The notes under the pieces are model-generated. The model did not search any database. It worked only from the letters and a program-made list of their open reading frames with translations, and was not told where the DNA came from. A stretch of 64,000 nt of DNA from Lobulomyces angularis. Taxonomy: Eukaryota; Chytridiomycota; Chytridiomycetes; Lobulomycetales; Lobulomycetaceae. The stretch is taken from contig JADHYX010000065.1 of the NCBI GenBank assembly GCA_027604685.1, forward strand, positions 1-64,000. Reading direction: 5' to 3'. Within the stretch, counting starts at the first letter, position 1; each line of letters opens with the position of its first letter. Positions 10,002 through 22,417 of this stretch are shown one piece after another. Made by a program: the position numbers and the translations under genes.

Positions 10002-13000
10002 TTACGCATCTTGATCTCGAAACAATCTCATTAATTGATCAATCGACAATCTAGTTTGCCGCTGATTACCAAATTCACCATGCCCCATTATACCATCTGA
10101 AAGTTGCTGTTTCTGGGTTTGCAGTTCTAATATTCTTTTCAAAAAAAAAAAAAAGTATCAATTTCGAATTCTAAAACTAATGATGTCAAACCTGTCTTCA
10201 ATCGAATTTTGAATAACGATTCTTTCAACGTAAACATCTTTTGTTTGCCCCATTCTAATAAAAAAAATACATATATAAATGAAAATACCAAAATTTTCTT
10301 TAACAACCTGTGGGCTCTATCAATGGCTTGATTTTCTATTGCTGGGTTCCACCATACGTCTTAAAACAAATAATAATATAAGTAATTGACTAAAGGTCTT
10401 CAGTAAGATACCCATTAAAATTACTCTATTTGCGCAAGTTAAATTCAAACCTAAACTTCCACATTTTAAACTAATTAAAATTAATCTCGTTTCTTTATCT
10501 TTTTTTAACTGTTCAACCGCTTCACTAAAATAAAAAAAAAAGAATTGTCTGAATTTATTTTTTCAAAGTAACTCATACCTTCTGGTTTTGGTACTCATTG
10601 AACCATCATATCGTACATATTTAATGCCTAACTTTCTTAAAGGCAACTCAATTAAATCAAGGAACGCAACAAATTGGCTAAAAACAATAATTTTATCATC
10701 TGCATTAGTTTCCATTGATTTCTTGATACAAGAAATTAACGCTTCAATTTTGGTACTGTTAAAAGTGAAAGAGAGAAAAAAAAAAATTTAAATTTAATAT
10801 ATAAATTTTATTTCTTGTTACCTGGAAACCCAATCATTTTTTTTTAAAAGTTCATCTTCCTTTTTAACAACTTCCTCTTTCGCCAAGTATTCTTCTTCAT
10901 TTTTTAAAGCAGAAGGATTATATTTTTTCAAAAAGCTATGCAAAGTCAATATTTTGTCCCTTTCCATATTTCCTCTACAGTGTGGACAAAGCCTCGTGGA
11001 TGTTAATAAATTGTCGCAACACCTAAAGTACATTGAAAAAAAATTTTATTCTCAAAAAATGGTTACTCATTGCAGAAGCAGTGACCGCACATTTGAATAA
11101 TTTTTCCGTTCGCATGATCTATAGCATCAAAACAAACAGGACATTCCATTTGCTCATTGTTATTTATGACCCTTTGAACCACATCATTTGGCATACCATC
11201 CAAAAGTAATTTTTCCAGTTCTACAATATCTCCCGCTATTAACATATAAAAATTTTTTTAAACAGCTTTAAAGATTTAATAAAATAAATTTACCAGCCGC
11301 AACAATTTGATCTCCAAAAACTGTTGCCAGAGAAGGATGACAACAGCATTGACGGAGTCTTAAAAGTAAAACTATTTTTTTATGTTTTTATTAACCATAA
11401 TAAAGATTATAAAAGAGCATACCTAATACTGAAGAATAATTTTTCATTATGGTTCCTTCTCTCCGAAATTTATTAAATTTAGCTTGAGCTCTGATACATA
11501 AAATAAACATATATAAATATTATTTTGATTAATTTTATACCTTTTAAACATAACATCGTAAAAATTTCTTTCATCTTCGTCAAATTGATTTACATTTACG
11601 TTTACAATTCTTTCTGGCAATACCACCAGAGGTTTACCATCTAATAATTCGGTTTTTTTTCTTGAAAGACACATGGCCTTTACTAAAGTTTGTACTTTAT
11701 TCCTTGCCGTAGCAGAAACCATACCGCTTTTTTTTGAAAATGGCCGTTTTATGTGGTATGAAAATTCCGACCACTCACAGTATGGTTTTATTTTTAAAAA
11801 TCTCAAAGGAGAGAAAAGTTCATCTATTTTATTTTGAATCAAAGTTCCCGTTAAGCACCATCTGTAGCATTTAGTTAAGTCATAAACTTTGTTTCATAAT
11901 ACCTGTAAATGCTATTTAAATGTTCTACTGCTTTTCCAATGTTGGAATCCTTATTTTTTATAGTATGAGCTTCATCTAAAAGCATATATTTAGCTTTTCT
12001 CACCAACTACTTTTATCATACCTAGCACAATCCTCCACCAATTTATTTGAAATAGGTTACCGAGACGATTAGCTGGTCTTTTGCTGCTTTTTTTTGTTTT
12101 ATCAGCTTCTTCATCTAGAAATACAACAAATTGATGGAATAAGGTTCAAATACAGTATTAATAAATTGCATACCCAGGAAAAAGTCTTTAATTTGCTTAT
12201 TTTTCTTTTTTGCATTACTTGCTTTTTCAATTTTTTTTTCGTTTATCCATTCTGACGTTACTACAAAGAAAAAAAAATTTAAATTTATAAAAAAAAATTT
12301 GAGCATACTTGCACCGTAAGTGGTAATAACAACTTCATATTGTTTTAATATTTTTAAATTTTTTTCTTTCCCTCCTGGCGAATCGTTATGGTATATATGA
12401 ATACTTTTTTCTGTAAAATAATTAGTTTTATCTATCATTTCTTCTTTCCATTGATTCAGCAGAGATTTCTAAAATTTTTAATGGTTAAAAAGATATTGGC
12501 AAGTTGTTATATTTATACAGGGCATATTATCAAAACTTGATTTGTAATATCATTAGTACCGTCACTAGTGGGTTTATTCGACAATAGTAATGCAATAGTT
12601 TGTATAGTTTTTCCTAAAAACAAATTTTTAATTCTAAAATTGCAAATGTGGTCTACCTAATCCCATATCGTCAGCTAAAATACCTCCTTTATTACTACTG
12701 TTCTCCATTTTTAACATCCATTCTAATCCTAGTTGTTGATGTGGCTGCAGTGTAACGGTCTAAAACTATTTAAGTGATGTCCTAATAAAAAAAAAACTAC
12801 GTACCATCAATGCAGGTGTCGGTAGTCTCCGATTAATTGGGGTAATATTTTCATTATGAGCAACATTTGATAATAAATTTTTCAGATCACTGTCCACCAT
12901 GTCGTCTGCATTACTTGATCTTTGTAAATTATTAACTGTTGGTGTCCAATAAGTTTTTTGTGTTGGGGGTATAATAGATGGCAGTTGCATCAAAGTAGAA

Positions 13001-14161
13001 GCACTTAAGAAAACAGGTGTTTCAGTAGCCAGTGCTCGTTTGCCAGCAGCATCCATTCTAGCCTGCTTCAACCGTTGTTGAGTCAGTGGATTAAGGTGAA
13101 ATGGAAATTCCGTTGGGGCAATGGGAGAGACAGTGGATTTGAAACCCCATTCACGTTTTACTAGAGGAGGCGCTATGCTGGCATTTTGCTTACTATAGAC
13201 AAATTTTCAATATTAGTTTATTCAACCATTTTTTATAACAAAATATTTATCAAAAAAAATAAAATAAAATACTCAAAGGGAACAGTCCTTTCAATTTCTT
13301 TCAACTTTTCTTTAGAGGTATCATCAAATGAAGAATTAGATCTTTAAAAAATAAATACTCAAAATTAAATTGCATAGTTACAAAATCGGATAAACTAAAT
13401 TATTTGAGTTTTCTATTTTGTTCCTCTGTAAAGCTGTTTCAACTGGAATTTCAGCATTTAACTCTAGAGATAACTTTAAGGCGTACTCAGCATCTTGTTG
13501 TTCTTGCAGTTTTCTTTGTTTTTCCAATTCTAAATCCAGCTGTTGTATAGAAAATGCCTTCAAACATAACATTGATGCAGTAAGTCAAAGGTTATAATAA
13601 ATTAAACATTTAACTTACAAGTTTTTCATCACCCGTTAAGTCAATTACTTCCGTCTCTTGTTTTTTTTTTGTAGAGAATGTAAATTCTTCAGTTGTGAGG
13701 TCCAAAATATCATCATCATCAGAAAATTCAGAAATATAATATGTCTCTGAAACAGGTTCGATTTTGCTAATATCATTATTATTTGCAGCATTATCTGTGG
13801 GAATGTCGTTATCGCTAAATTTACTGGCAAAATCATCAATTTTAAATCTTTTTTCATTATTTAATGTTTCATTTGAGCTCAATTTTCTTTTTAAAAAGTC
13901 TTTGGAAGAGCAAGGCTCGTCATTCCAAAGAATAACATCCTCGTCTGAAGGAACATTTAATGTACAGTTATTATCATCATCGCAATCATCGTAATATACG
14001 CCATTAAGCGCAATAACGTCATCATTATCATCACTATTATCCTCTTTCAAAGCCAATTCTTCTTCATCTTCAGAATCCTTTATTACTTCAGGCACAATCG
14101 ATGTATCGTAAATAAAATTTTTATTATTTTTATCATCTGTTTCATTTAAAATAGAACTCAT
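10002..14161 (-). CDS. SNF2-family ATPase with embedded RING finger, ULS1-like
   Basis: A gene of about 15 short exons from ATG 14161 to TAA 10002-10004. The acidic N-terminus carries two SUMO-interacting motifs (DDILDLTTEE and TEVIDLTGDE) and, in the next exon, a ubiquitin-interacting-type helix (DAEYALKLSLEL). The SNF2 core follows: LQPHQQLGLEWMLKME, Walker A in ADDMGLGKTIQT, CPKSLLNQW, the DEAH box in LLDEAHTIKN, and CLTGTLIQN. A C3HC4 RING is inserted between the two RecA lobes (ECPVCFDAI, MCGHCFCNE, CPHCRG), and the C-lobe ends with DRAHRMGQTKDV-like motif VI. RING-in-SNF2 is the Rad5/Rad16/ULS1/HLTF layout. SIMs and the lack of a visible HIRAN domain favour ULS1, a SUMO-targeted ubiquitin ligase and DNA translocase of the nucleus. 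Orthology to ULS1 rather than Rad16 needs a tree. Confidence 0.88.
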
Positions 14162-14645
14162 TTTTTAAACATAATATTTTTTGGCAAAGATTATCTGAAT
14201 TTGTTTAAAGTAAAAAAAAAATTGTGAGAAAATTTTTGAAAAAACTTGACAATTTTTTTTGAAAGTTTAAAACAAGGGTTTAAAAAATCAATTCAAATAT
14301 TTTTTGCTCAAATTGCTGTTAACAGCTGTAGTATTGTAAGGATGTACAATTTTTTGGGTGTTTTTCAGTATCCGTGCAGGTATCCTTCGCCTTAGTTTTC
14401 AACAATACTTCTGTTTCGCAAAAGCTGTGGCTACCTTATGCACCATAGACATAAATCTCAGCTGGATGCATTGTGATGCATTTTGAAATTATCCATACAT
14501 GCATTTTAAATAGGATAACTTATCAAAAGTTAAAATTTAAAGTTATCTGCTCATGAATTTTGAGGCGCTGGGGCTACAGGGGCGGTTGAGGCACCCTCTT
14601 ATAAAACCGGCAGTAAAGCACTTCAATTGTAACAAATTCAACAAA
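14162..14645. other. Divergent promoter region
   Basis: Spacer of 480 bases between the ULS1-like gene (-) and the next gene (+). It is less homopolymeric than most spacers (14340-14480, 14560-14610). An in-frame ATG at 14553 precedes the start chosen for the next gene, so part may be its 5' leader or coding. No clear element was identified. Confidence 0.4.
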
Positions 14646-15324
14646 ATGCTTCCTAATCTACTCAGAAGCAACTTTTCAAGAGTAGGTTCCAATTCATTCT
14701 CCTCGTCGTTGAACAATCTCATTCATGACCAACTTAGAACAAGAAACTTTTCTTTTACCTCCAAAGCTCTTTTTACACCATTAAAGACTGTATTAGGCAA
14801 ATTTTCTTTGGCTACTTCCTTTGCAAAGGGTAGTTTCGTTTTTGCTTCGTTATTTTCTATTGTTGGTATGTACTAAATGTTACTTACAACTAACAACTTT
14901 TGATATAAGGTTCTTCTCAACAACTTCTACTTGCAAAAAAATTAGAAACTACAATTATCGAAGCTCAAGCAGATGGAATAATTACTGAGGAAGAAAAGTT
15001 GGAAGTAAGTAAAATAATTTTTAAAAAACTTTTAATGAAAATGTTTTAGATTGCAAGGGAAACTTTTGATTTGGCGTCAACGTTACCATTCGTTTCTTCA
15101 GTAAACAGTTTAATTAATCATTTCGATTTTCATTCGAAGGATGATTCGAATCAGCTTTTAGAAGGTGAGATTTAACAAAAAAAAACACTCAAACTTACAA
15201 TTCCAATTTTTAAAATTAAGGTTTTGGAACTAACGTTATTGAACATTCCAATGAAGAGACCAAACATTATGTTAAAGGTATAGGGAATTTTGTAGTTTCC
15301 GTTTATGAACAATTAAAAAGATGA
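14646..15324 (+). CDS. Predicted mitochondrial protein of unknown function
   Basis: Four exons join in frame from MLPNLLRSNFSRVGSN to FVVSVYEQLKR and TGA 15322-15324. The first 40 residues are rich in Arg, Ser and Leu, without acidic residues at the very start, as in a mitochondrial presequence; the ATG at 14553 would add 31 residues and is less convincing. A hydrophobic segment (KGSFVFASLFSIVG) is followed by a helical acidic part (KKLETTIIEAQADGIITEEE). No domain was recognised. Mitochondrial location is inferred from the N-terminus alone. Confidence 0.6.
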
Positions 15325-15651
15325 AAATCCTCTTTTGCAAAGACCAACAAAATTTTAGAATAAAGTTTCTCATAGAAATACAACACCATTCAAACCTCTT
15401 ATCAATTAAATCTCATGTAATTGTATTAAAAAAGTTAGTCTCATCTGTTAGCTTTAAAAGTTACTTCTCATATCTATTTTTTTTTTTTGTTAAATAAACT
15501 CCATCTCATGATAAGAAATCTCAATTTTTTTGGAAGTTCAAAATTAAAGAAATCAAAAAAATTTTGATAACCCCATTTTCGTTTTAGTGTGCTAAGTAAA
15601 TTTTTTTTTTGATCCAATTAATTATTCAATACAACTTCTAAAAAATAAAAT

Positions 15652-17761
15652 ATGTTTTCCAAACTTTTCAAAAGATCAAAAAAACCAGTAAAGGGTAGTT
15701 ATTCCACCACGCACGTTAGAGCAAACGAAAAGCTTCCAAGTTATCAAAGTTCTGTGTTTGCTTTATCTAATAGTGAAGAGAGTGTAACTCTAAGTAACAT
15801 AGACGAATTTATTTCTGATTATGAAAAGCATCAAAAAAATGTGTTGGCCCAAACTATTTTAAGTATTGATTCTTTTTTTTTATTTTTTTGCTACTTTCCC
15901 ATTTTAAAGTTTACAATTTTTTTTTAACTAAGCTCATGCAAGTATGACCGATGTATTACTTAACAACCAAGTAAAAATGAATAATCAGGAAGAATTTGAA
16001 CTTAAAATTTCCACTGAAGGTAGTTGATTTTAACCATGCTGAGTTTTTTAGACCAATTTTTTTTTTTTAAGGTAACATTACCAATCAAAAGTCAAGTGGT
16101 AGATGTTGGATATTCTCTACTTTATCTGCTATGAGAAGAGGAGTTATGGAAAAGTAAGTGTTTTTTGTCCCTTTCCAATTTTTAGCATAAAAATCAGTTA
16201 TAATGCTTATTTTTTTTATTTTCTTATAAAGATATCATTTGGAAGAATTTGAGCTTTCTCAAAGCTTTGTATTCTTTTATGATAAGGTTGAAAAGAGTAA
16301 TTACTTTTTAGAAACTATTATAAATATTACACCAACTGAGGTAGATGATGATTCTAGACTGTTACAATCTTTATTTTCGGATCCAGTTGCTGATGGCGGT
16401 GGTAAGATTTAAAAAAAGAAAATATATATCTAATTTGTTTCAGAATGGAGTATGGTAGTGGAGTTAGTGGAAAAATACGGTATTGTTCCGAAATCAGCAT
16501 ATCCTGAATCTTACAATAGTGAAAATACTGCCGAAATGAACTGGTTATTAACTAGAAAACTTAGAGAATATGCTATCCACCTACGCAAAATGATTTTAAT
16601 TGAAAAAAAAAGTATTGATGAAGTTAGAAAACAAAAATTGCAATATTTAAATGTGATTTATAAAATTTTGTGTACCTGTCTTGGTAAAAATTTTTTTTAA
16701 CTAAAAGTTTAATTTGAAAAATCTATTTGTTAATGATTAATTGTACGAAATTTATTTACCTTTATTTTTTTTTAGGTTCTCCACCTAAAGAATTTGATTG
16801 GAAATTTAGATGCAAAAATGGAGAATTTCACAGTTACGAAAATTTAACTCCACAGTCATTTTATAAAGAAAATGTCTCAACAAGCTTTGGAAGTTCAGTG
16901 GTTGAAACTGTTTTATTAGCCAATGATCCACGTTTTCCTTACTACAAACCGTTAGTACTGGAACACAAGGGAAATGTTTATGGAAAAAAATTGATTCAAG
17001 TTAATGTACCAATTGAAGTTTTAAAGGAAGTGTCAATTTTGACATTAAAAAATGATCAACCTGTTCAATTTGAGTGTGATGTTGGAATGGTAATTATTAT
17101 TTTTTTATTTTTCTAAAGAATTTGAAAATATGTTAACAATTCTATTCAGTTTTTTAAAAGTGGTATAATGGACCTTTCAATTATAAATTACGAAGCTGCT
17201 TTTGATGTAAATGTTCATAACATAAGTAAAGCAGATCGTGTCAAATTCAAAGAGTCAAAGGTATTTAAAACTTTTTTTTTGCTGACTTTAATTCTTCAGC
17301 CAACACACGATATGTTATTAACTGGCTGTCATTTCGATGCAAAAGGAAATCCATTAAGATGGAGAGTGCAGAATAGTTGGGGTGTTAGTGGTAGAAGTGA
17401 CGGCTATGAAGTAAAAATTTTATTTTAATTCTTTTCTGATTTAAAATCATCTTTTATTAATTTGTTTTTAATTCAAAAAATATTAAGGTTTTAAATGATG
17501 CATGGTAAAAGATAAAAGCAAGCGCAGTATTTATTTACAAATTTTTTTTTTTTTTTTTTTTTTCCAGGTTTACTGAATATGTGTATCAAGTTGTTGTTGC
17601 TAAAGAAGTTTTAAAAAATAAGGAACATTTAAAAAATATTTTAATAGCATTGGATGATCCAAAACCAATTATAATTCCAAGGTAAAAAATTACATTGTAT
17701 TATTAATAAATTCAAATTTTTTTTTTTTTGTTTTTAAAGATGGGATCCATTGTCAAACTAA
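15652..17761 (+). CDS. Bleomycin hydrolase-like cysteine protease (peptidase C1B)
   Basis: Ten or so exons join into a protein of about 500 residues. All papain-type landmarks of the bleomycin hydrolase family are present: the active-site Cys in SSGRCWIFSTLSAMRRGVME, then LSQSFVFFYDKVEKSNYFLE, DPVADGGEWSMVVELVEKYG, the catalytic His in PTHDMLLTGCHFD, and the Asn in WRVQNSWGVSGRSDGY. The C-terminus reads PRWDPLSN, near the family's usual PxWDPM end, where trimming exposes the self-processing arm. These enzymes are cytosolic hexameric aminopeptidases, also inactivating bleomycin and homocysteine thiolactone. The N-terminus (MFSKLFKRSKKPVKGSYSTT) is extended and basic and may target or anchor. 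A small exon ending VLNDAW splices through a split Trp codon near 17515. Confidence 0.9.
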
Positions 17762-17880
17762 AAATATAAATTCTCCAATTTCTGTTTAGTGAAAGTGAAA
17801 CCTTTTTTATATTTTTGTAAACTTTTTGTCATACGTAAAAAAAAAAAAAAATAAATTTTATTTTTTGTTAAATTAATACA

Positions 17881-18857
17881 ATGATAACAAATATAACCAA
17901 AAAATTAACAATGGGGAGTAAAAAAAAATTATCTATAAACACCATATTAACAAGAGGAATTTCAATAACAGCGAAGACGACGCCAATAACGTCTACAATA
18001 CCAAAAAAAGGAGTAAATTTAATTTCTTTTTCAAGTTATCAAGAATTAATAAAAAAAAATAAAAAATATATTAATAAAGAAGAAAAAAAATTTTTTTATT
18101 CGACTACGTTAAATTCTAGAGAATTTTTTGATTTTTCTGCACCAGATCCAGAGAGTGCTGGTGGTCCATTACAAAGCGCTATAAAACAAAATACCATTTT
18201 ATCTGATGCCTTAAAAAAAAAACCAATTGAACTCAACGTTTATGATCAATTTGTCAATAACATGATGAAAATGGGAAAAAAGAGTTTGGCTAGGAGGTAC
18301 CTGGATCTTGCACTGAAGAGGTTACAACACTCTGCTGATCGATATAATGAGGAAGTAAGGAGTAACAGAGATATAAAGGAAAAAATTTTTCTTGAAGGTA
18401 AGAAGAAAAAAAAATTAAGATTTGCAAAATTAATTACTTTAAAATTATTTTTCCTTTTTGTTTTTATATAGGAACACCAATTGATTTATTAAATGAGGCT
18501 GTTGAAAAAGCTTCTCCATTAATTAGACTAGTGGGAGAACGTAGAGGATCAAAAGTACAACTAACTCCGCGCCCACTTCACGATCGTAGACGAAGAAGAA
18601 CTGGTATTATTTGGATTTTAGATGCTTGTAAAGAAAGTAAAAGTTCTAAATTAAAATTTGATCTAAGGTATATTTTTTTTTTCTATATTTTTGTTTTATA
18701 ATAACTGATTTTTTTTTTTTTTACTTTTAGACTTGCCAATGAAATTTTTGCTGTTTTAACAGGAACTAGTTCAGTTTTACAAAAAAAAATTCAAATTCAT
18801 AAAACTGCTTTAGCAAATAGAAGTAACATTAATCTTTTTGATAGAAAAAGAAGATAA
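17881..18857 (+). CDS. Mitochondrial small-subunit ribosomal protein uS7m
   Basis: Three exons, about 300 residues. A long N-terminal part rich in Lys, Thr and Ile (MITNITKKLTMGSKKKLS) serves as presequence and extension. The uS7 domain follows: KPIELNVYDQFVNNMMKMGK, KSLARRYLDLALKRLQ, then after an intron NEAVEKASPLIRLVGERRGS, KVQLTPRPLHDRRRR, and the C-terminal helices ANEIFAVLTGTSSVLQKKIQ and IHKTALANRSNINLFDRKRR. uS7 nucleates the 3' head domain of the small-subunit rRNA. The divergence from cytosolic uS7 and the presequence support the mitochondrial form. It lies 120 bases after the protease gene on the same strand. Confidence 0.87.
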
Positions 18858-19075
18858 AAAATAATTTTTTTAATGAAGTAAAAAAACAAATTATAGTAAA
18901 AAGAATTTTTTATTTCTTATTTATACTCTTTTTTTTTTTTTAATTTGATTTATATATTAATTAATTTTTTTATAGTATGATGGTAAAAGTAAAAAAAAAA
19001 AATTACAAAAGTTAGAAAAAAATAAAAATAAAAAAAAATAAAACAAAAAGAAGAAAAAAAAAATGAAATATGAAT

Positions 19076-21075
19076 TTAATTTAAATTTTTTTTTTTTTCA
19101 CTTTCAATGGTTAAAAGGTTTACAGTATTTAAATGATTTTTTTTTTTCGCATCTGACAAAGCGGTTCCACCCCATCTGTCAGTTGCGTTAACGTCAACGT
19201 CATGATACTTTAGTAAGTACTTTACTATCGCATAATGTCCCTCAGATGCCGCCAAATGTAGTAAAGTTCTTTGGTCGTAATCTGATGCAGTCGCAGGAAC
19301 TCCTTTTAGTAAGAGTAACCTTAAGGTAGTAATGTCACCTTCAGCTATTTTATAGAAAAAAAAAAAAATTTAGATTTAATAAAATAAACTTTTTTTATTT
19401 TATTCTACTACCTGCGGCGTACAACGCATTAATTTTATTGTATCTTTCATCCATTTTATTATTGGCTAAAGGGTTTACACGAGAAATTGCAACGTCGGTA
19501 TGGACGTTATCAAAGTTGTGAACAGTAAAGGCATTCACAAATTGTTTAAAAAATTCAATTCCTCTAACTGAATTTCCTATTTCATCCAGTGGTGGAGCGT
19601 AAACCGTTATCGACCCTAAACCAGGAATACATGAAAATATAACTCCCGATACCCCAGATTTTGCTGGTATTCCAATCTAAAAAATAAATAAATAAAAAAT
19701 TAAAGCAAAAAATATTTTTTTATATTTATACCTTAAAGGTCCATTCACCACTATAATCATACATACCACATGATGACATTAATGATAAAATACTACGACA
19801 CGTACTTAACGATAAAGGAAAATAGAATAAAAAAAGTTGATGATTTTTAAAAATTTTTCTTACAGTGAGTTAAATATTTGTCGTCCAGTTAACGGACATA
19901 CTCCACCATTAGCAATAGTTGCTGCTGCAATAGATTGCTTATTACAATTAGTTTCAATCGAACAACATTGAAAATAAAAATCCAAAGTTTCTTCTAATCT
20001 AATAAAACAAAAAAAAAAAAAACCTTGTGTTTTTAGGGAAAACTTGATTTTTTCTCATTAAATAAGCTAAACAAAAATTAGAATCAGCTGTTATTTTTTC
20101 TGATAAATAAACACTATTGTTAAATCCCCAAGATATATTTCCACTCAATTCTTTTAACTTATTCATTAGGTAATCAAATCGTTCATGAAGTGGGTCTGAA
20201 TTTTTTATTAAACTACATGACATTATTGCACCCGCATTAATCTGTATAAAGTTTTATTTTAAAAAAAAAATTTTTTTTGTTACCATCGGATTGTGAGGAA
20301 GATTTTTTTTATTCATTGAAAGAGAGTTAAAAGCTACACCACTCGGTTCACGACCAACGTGATTGTGAACGATTTCTTCACCATGTTCTTCTAAGGCTAA
20401 CCCATAAATTAGAGGCTTTATGCAACTCTGTATACAAAAATTTTCGTGGGCATCACCTAGATCAAACCTTTGTCCATCTAGAGTACATATTGATATTCCA
20501 AAAAGATCCTTATTAACTTTTGATAACTGCGGAATATAAGCAGCTGTTTCACCTTCACTTTCGCTGATCGCTGATTTAACACTTTCGTATATTTCTTTTA
20601 CTTTTTCACAAAAATTTTGAAAATCTGGTATAGTTAGTTTTCCTAAATTTAATTTTTTTAATTTAAAAAAAAAAAAATAATTAAAAATTCATTTAACGTA
20701 ATTTTCTTCTACCCAAAAATATTCTTTCAAGTAAAAAGCTATGACCACTTTTTCCAAGAATTTGAATGAAGTCATCTAATATAAAAAAAAAAAAAAGTTT
20801 AGGATTCAAGTTTTCTAAGTTTATATAATTGCCTATAGTGATATCAGTTCTATAATGATGTTCATCTTTCATTAAATCCAAAAAAATTGTCTTAAATCTA
20901 GGATCCTACAAAAAAAATAAAAAAAAATATATATATAATAAATACTTACATCCTTTAAAAAGCCATTTTTAATTAAAAAAACAGCAATGTCATGACCGTT
21001 ACAAACTCCGTATTCATTTGCTAAATTTTCATCAAAAAACTTGAATGCTATTTGATGTTTTTCTAAGATATCCAT
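19076..21075 (-). CDS. Glutaminase with C-terminal ankyrin repeats (kidney-type architecture)
   Basis: About nine exons from MDILEKHQIAFKFFDENLAN. An N-terminal helical domain resembles the EF-hand-like part of animal GLS. The catalytic serine-dependent beta-lactamase-like domain has the SxxK pair in IQSCIKPLIYGLALEEHG, then GREPSGVAFNSLSMN, LPHNPMINAGAIMSCSLIK, TIANGGVCPLTGRQIF, MYDYSGEWTF and GIPAKSGVSGVI. Two ankyrin repeats follow (DYDQRTLLHLAASEGHYAIV and NATDRWGGTALSDAK) before TAA 19076-19078. The enzyme turns glutamine into glutamate and ammonia. No clear presequence is seen, so cytosol or mitochondria is open. The ankyrin-tailed form is best known from animals and their relatives. 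Confidence 0.9.
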
Positions 21076-21638
21076 ATCATCAGTAACTCTAATAAAATCA
21101 TTTTTGTTTCTTATTAATAAGTGTATTTCAAGAACTCAAGTTTGTTTTACGAAATAGTCTTTGAAATTGATTCCTTTCTGAATTCTTTAAATGGACCGTC
21201 ATCCATAAAACTTAAAACACTGGAGGAATGCTTTAACATATAAAAAAGATTTTAATTTATTTTGTTTTTTTTGAGGTGGGTGATTTTTTACATTTTGTAT
21301 TGATTACCTCCACAAAACGAGGGTTAAAAAAAAAAATAGGAAGAAAAAATGTGACTCAAAACGTTATTATTATTTGTTCAATATTTTTTCTTATAAAATG
21401 AGGAAAATGATGAAATTTAAAAGAAAAAACTGTTGGAAGATTATCCAATTTTTTTTTTTTATTCTATCAAAATAAATTAAATTATATTTTTTCTGTAAAT
21501 ACCATACTAAATTATAAATAAAAGAAAAATCCTAAAATTATAAGAATCAAATTAAAAAAAAGTTAAATAAAATGTTGAAATTGAAAGAATATTAAACAAT
21601 AAATTTAAAAATAGAAAAAAAAAAAATTGGGTTCTTTT
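21076..21638. other. Intergenic region
   Basis: About 560 bases between the glutaminase start and the end of the F-box/RPEL gene, both minus. 21080-21300 is of mixed composition and should contain the glutaminase promoter. The remainder is A- and T-tract DNA. No gene was seen. Confidence 0.4.
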
Positions 21639-22417
21639 TTAATTACAAACTATCCCAAAAACTCTAGGATCCTTTAACAAATAATTCTTTTGTAAACAAA
21701 ATTCAATGCTCTTCCTCTTTCTTAAATTTTTTTCCAGTAAAAATTTTTTAAAATGTTTTTCCAGTAAGATTTTTTTAATTGAATTATCAGAATGTTGTGA
21801 ACCAATTTTTTTCTTTAACTTTGTTTCAATTGCATTAAGATTTGACCTTTTTTTTAAGATTTTGTTTAATTCATCTTTTTTCATTTCCAGACCCAGTTTT
21901 AGAACAGAGGAGGATAGCTTTGGTGATAACCTTTTTTTTTGTTCAGAATTTACTAGTCCTAATGGTACTCTCAGAATACTAAATTTAATTATTAATTTTA
22001 TTGATTTTTAAATTAATTAAAATAATACCTTAAGTCTTCAACTTTAGGTCTGTTGTTTAGAGAATTTTTAATCAACTTTTTTAAAAAAAATTTGTTCATT
22101 TTTTGAATTTTTTCTGATGTAGAATTATTATACAAGATAAGTTGCTGATCAGCAACAGTACCATTCGGATGATTCACTACTTTCCCTTTTAAAACACCTT
22201 TTTGAATTAAGTCAGTTTGAGTCAACCTTTGAGGCAAGGTTAATTGATGGAGAAGGAGCTTTGGATTTTTGATGAATTGAAAATAATCTTGCAAAACTTT
22301 GTCATTAGTTAAATAATTAAAGTTTTTTGAAACTTTTTTAGTTTGGTTAAAATCACAGTCATCGAGACATCGAAAAACAAGATGTAAAACGTCGAAGTTA
22401 AAAGTATCCATGCTCAT
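21639..22417 (-). CDS. F-box-like plus RPEL-repeat protein
   Basis: Two exons joined by a 48-nt intron near 21980-22028. The first 45 residues (MSMDTFNFDVLHLVFRCLDD, then FNQTKKVSKNFNYLTND) follow an F-box pattern. Next come stretches matching the actin-binding RPEL motif: LTLPQRLTQTDLIQKGVLKG, then NSLNNRPKVEDLRILRVP, and a weaker third, GLEMKKDELNKILKKRSNL, after LSPKLSSSVLK, as in fungal RPEL proteins. The C-terminus is basic and helical. RPEL motifs bind G-actin; F-boxes link to SCF ubiquitin ligases. RPEL is the firmer call. A start six bases further in (second Met) is equally possible. Confidence 0.6.

Noticed and set aside
14553..14645. Upstream ATG for the mitochondrial-type protein
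   Set aside because: It adds residues unlike a presequence; the ATG at 14646 gives an Arg/Ser/Leu-rich start. Kept as an alternative only.
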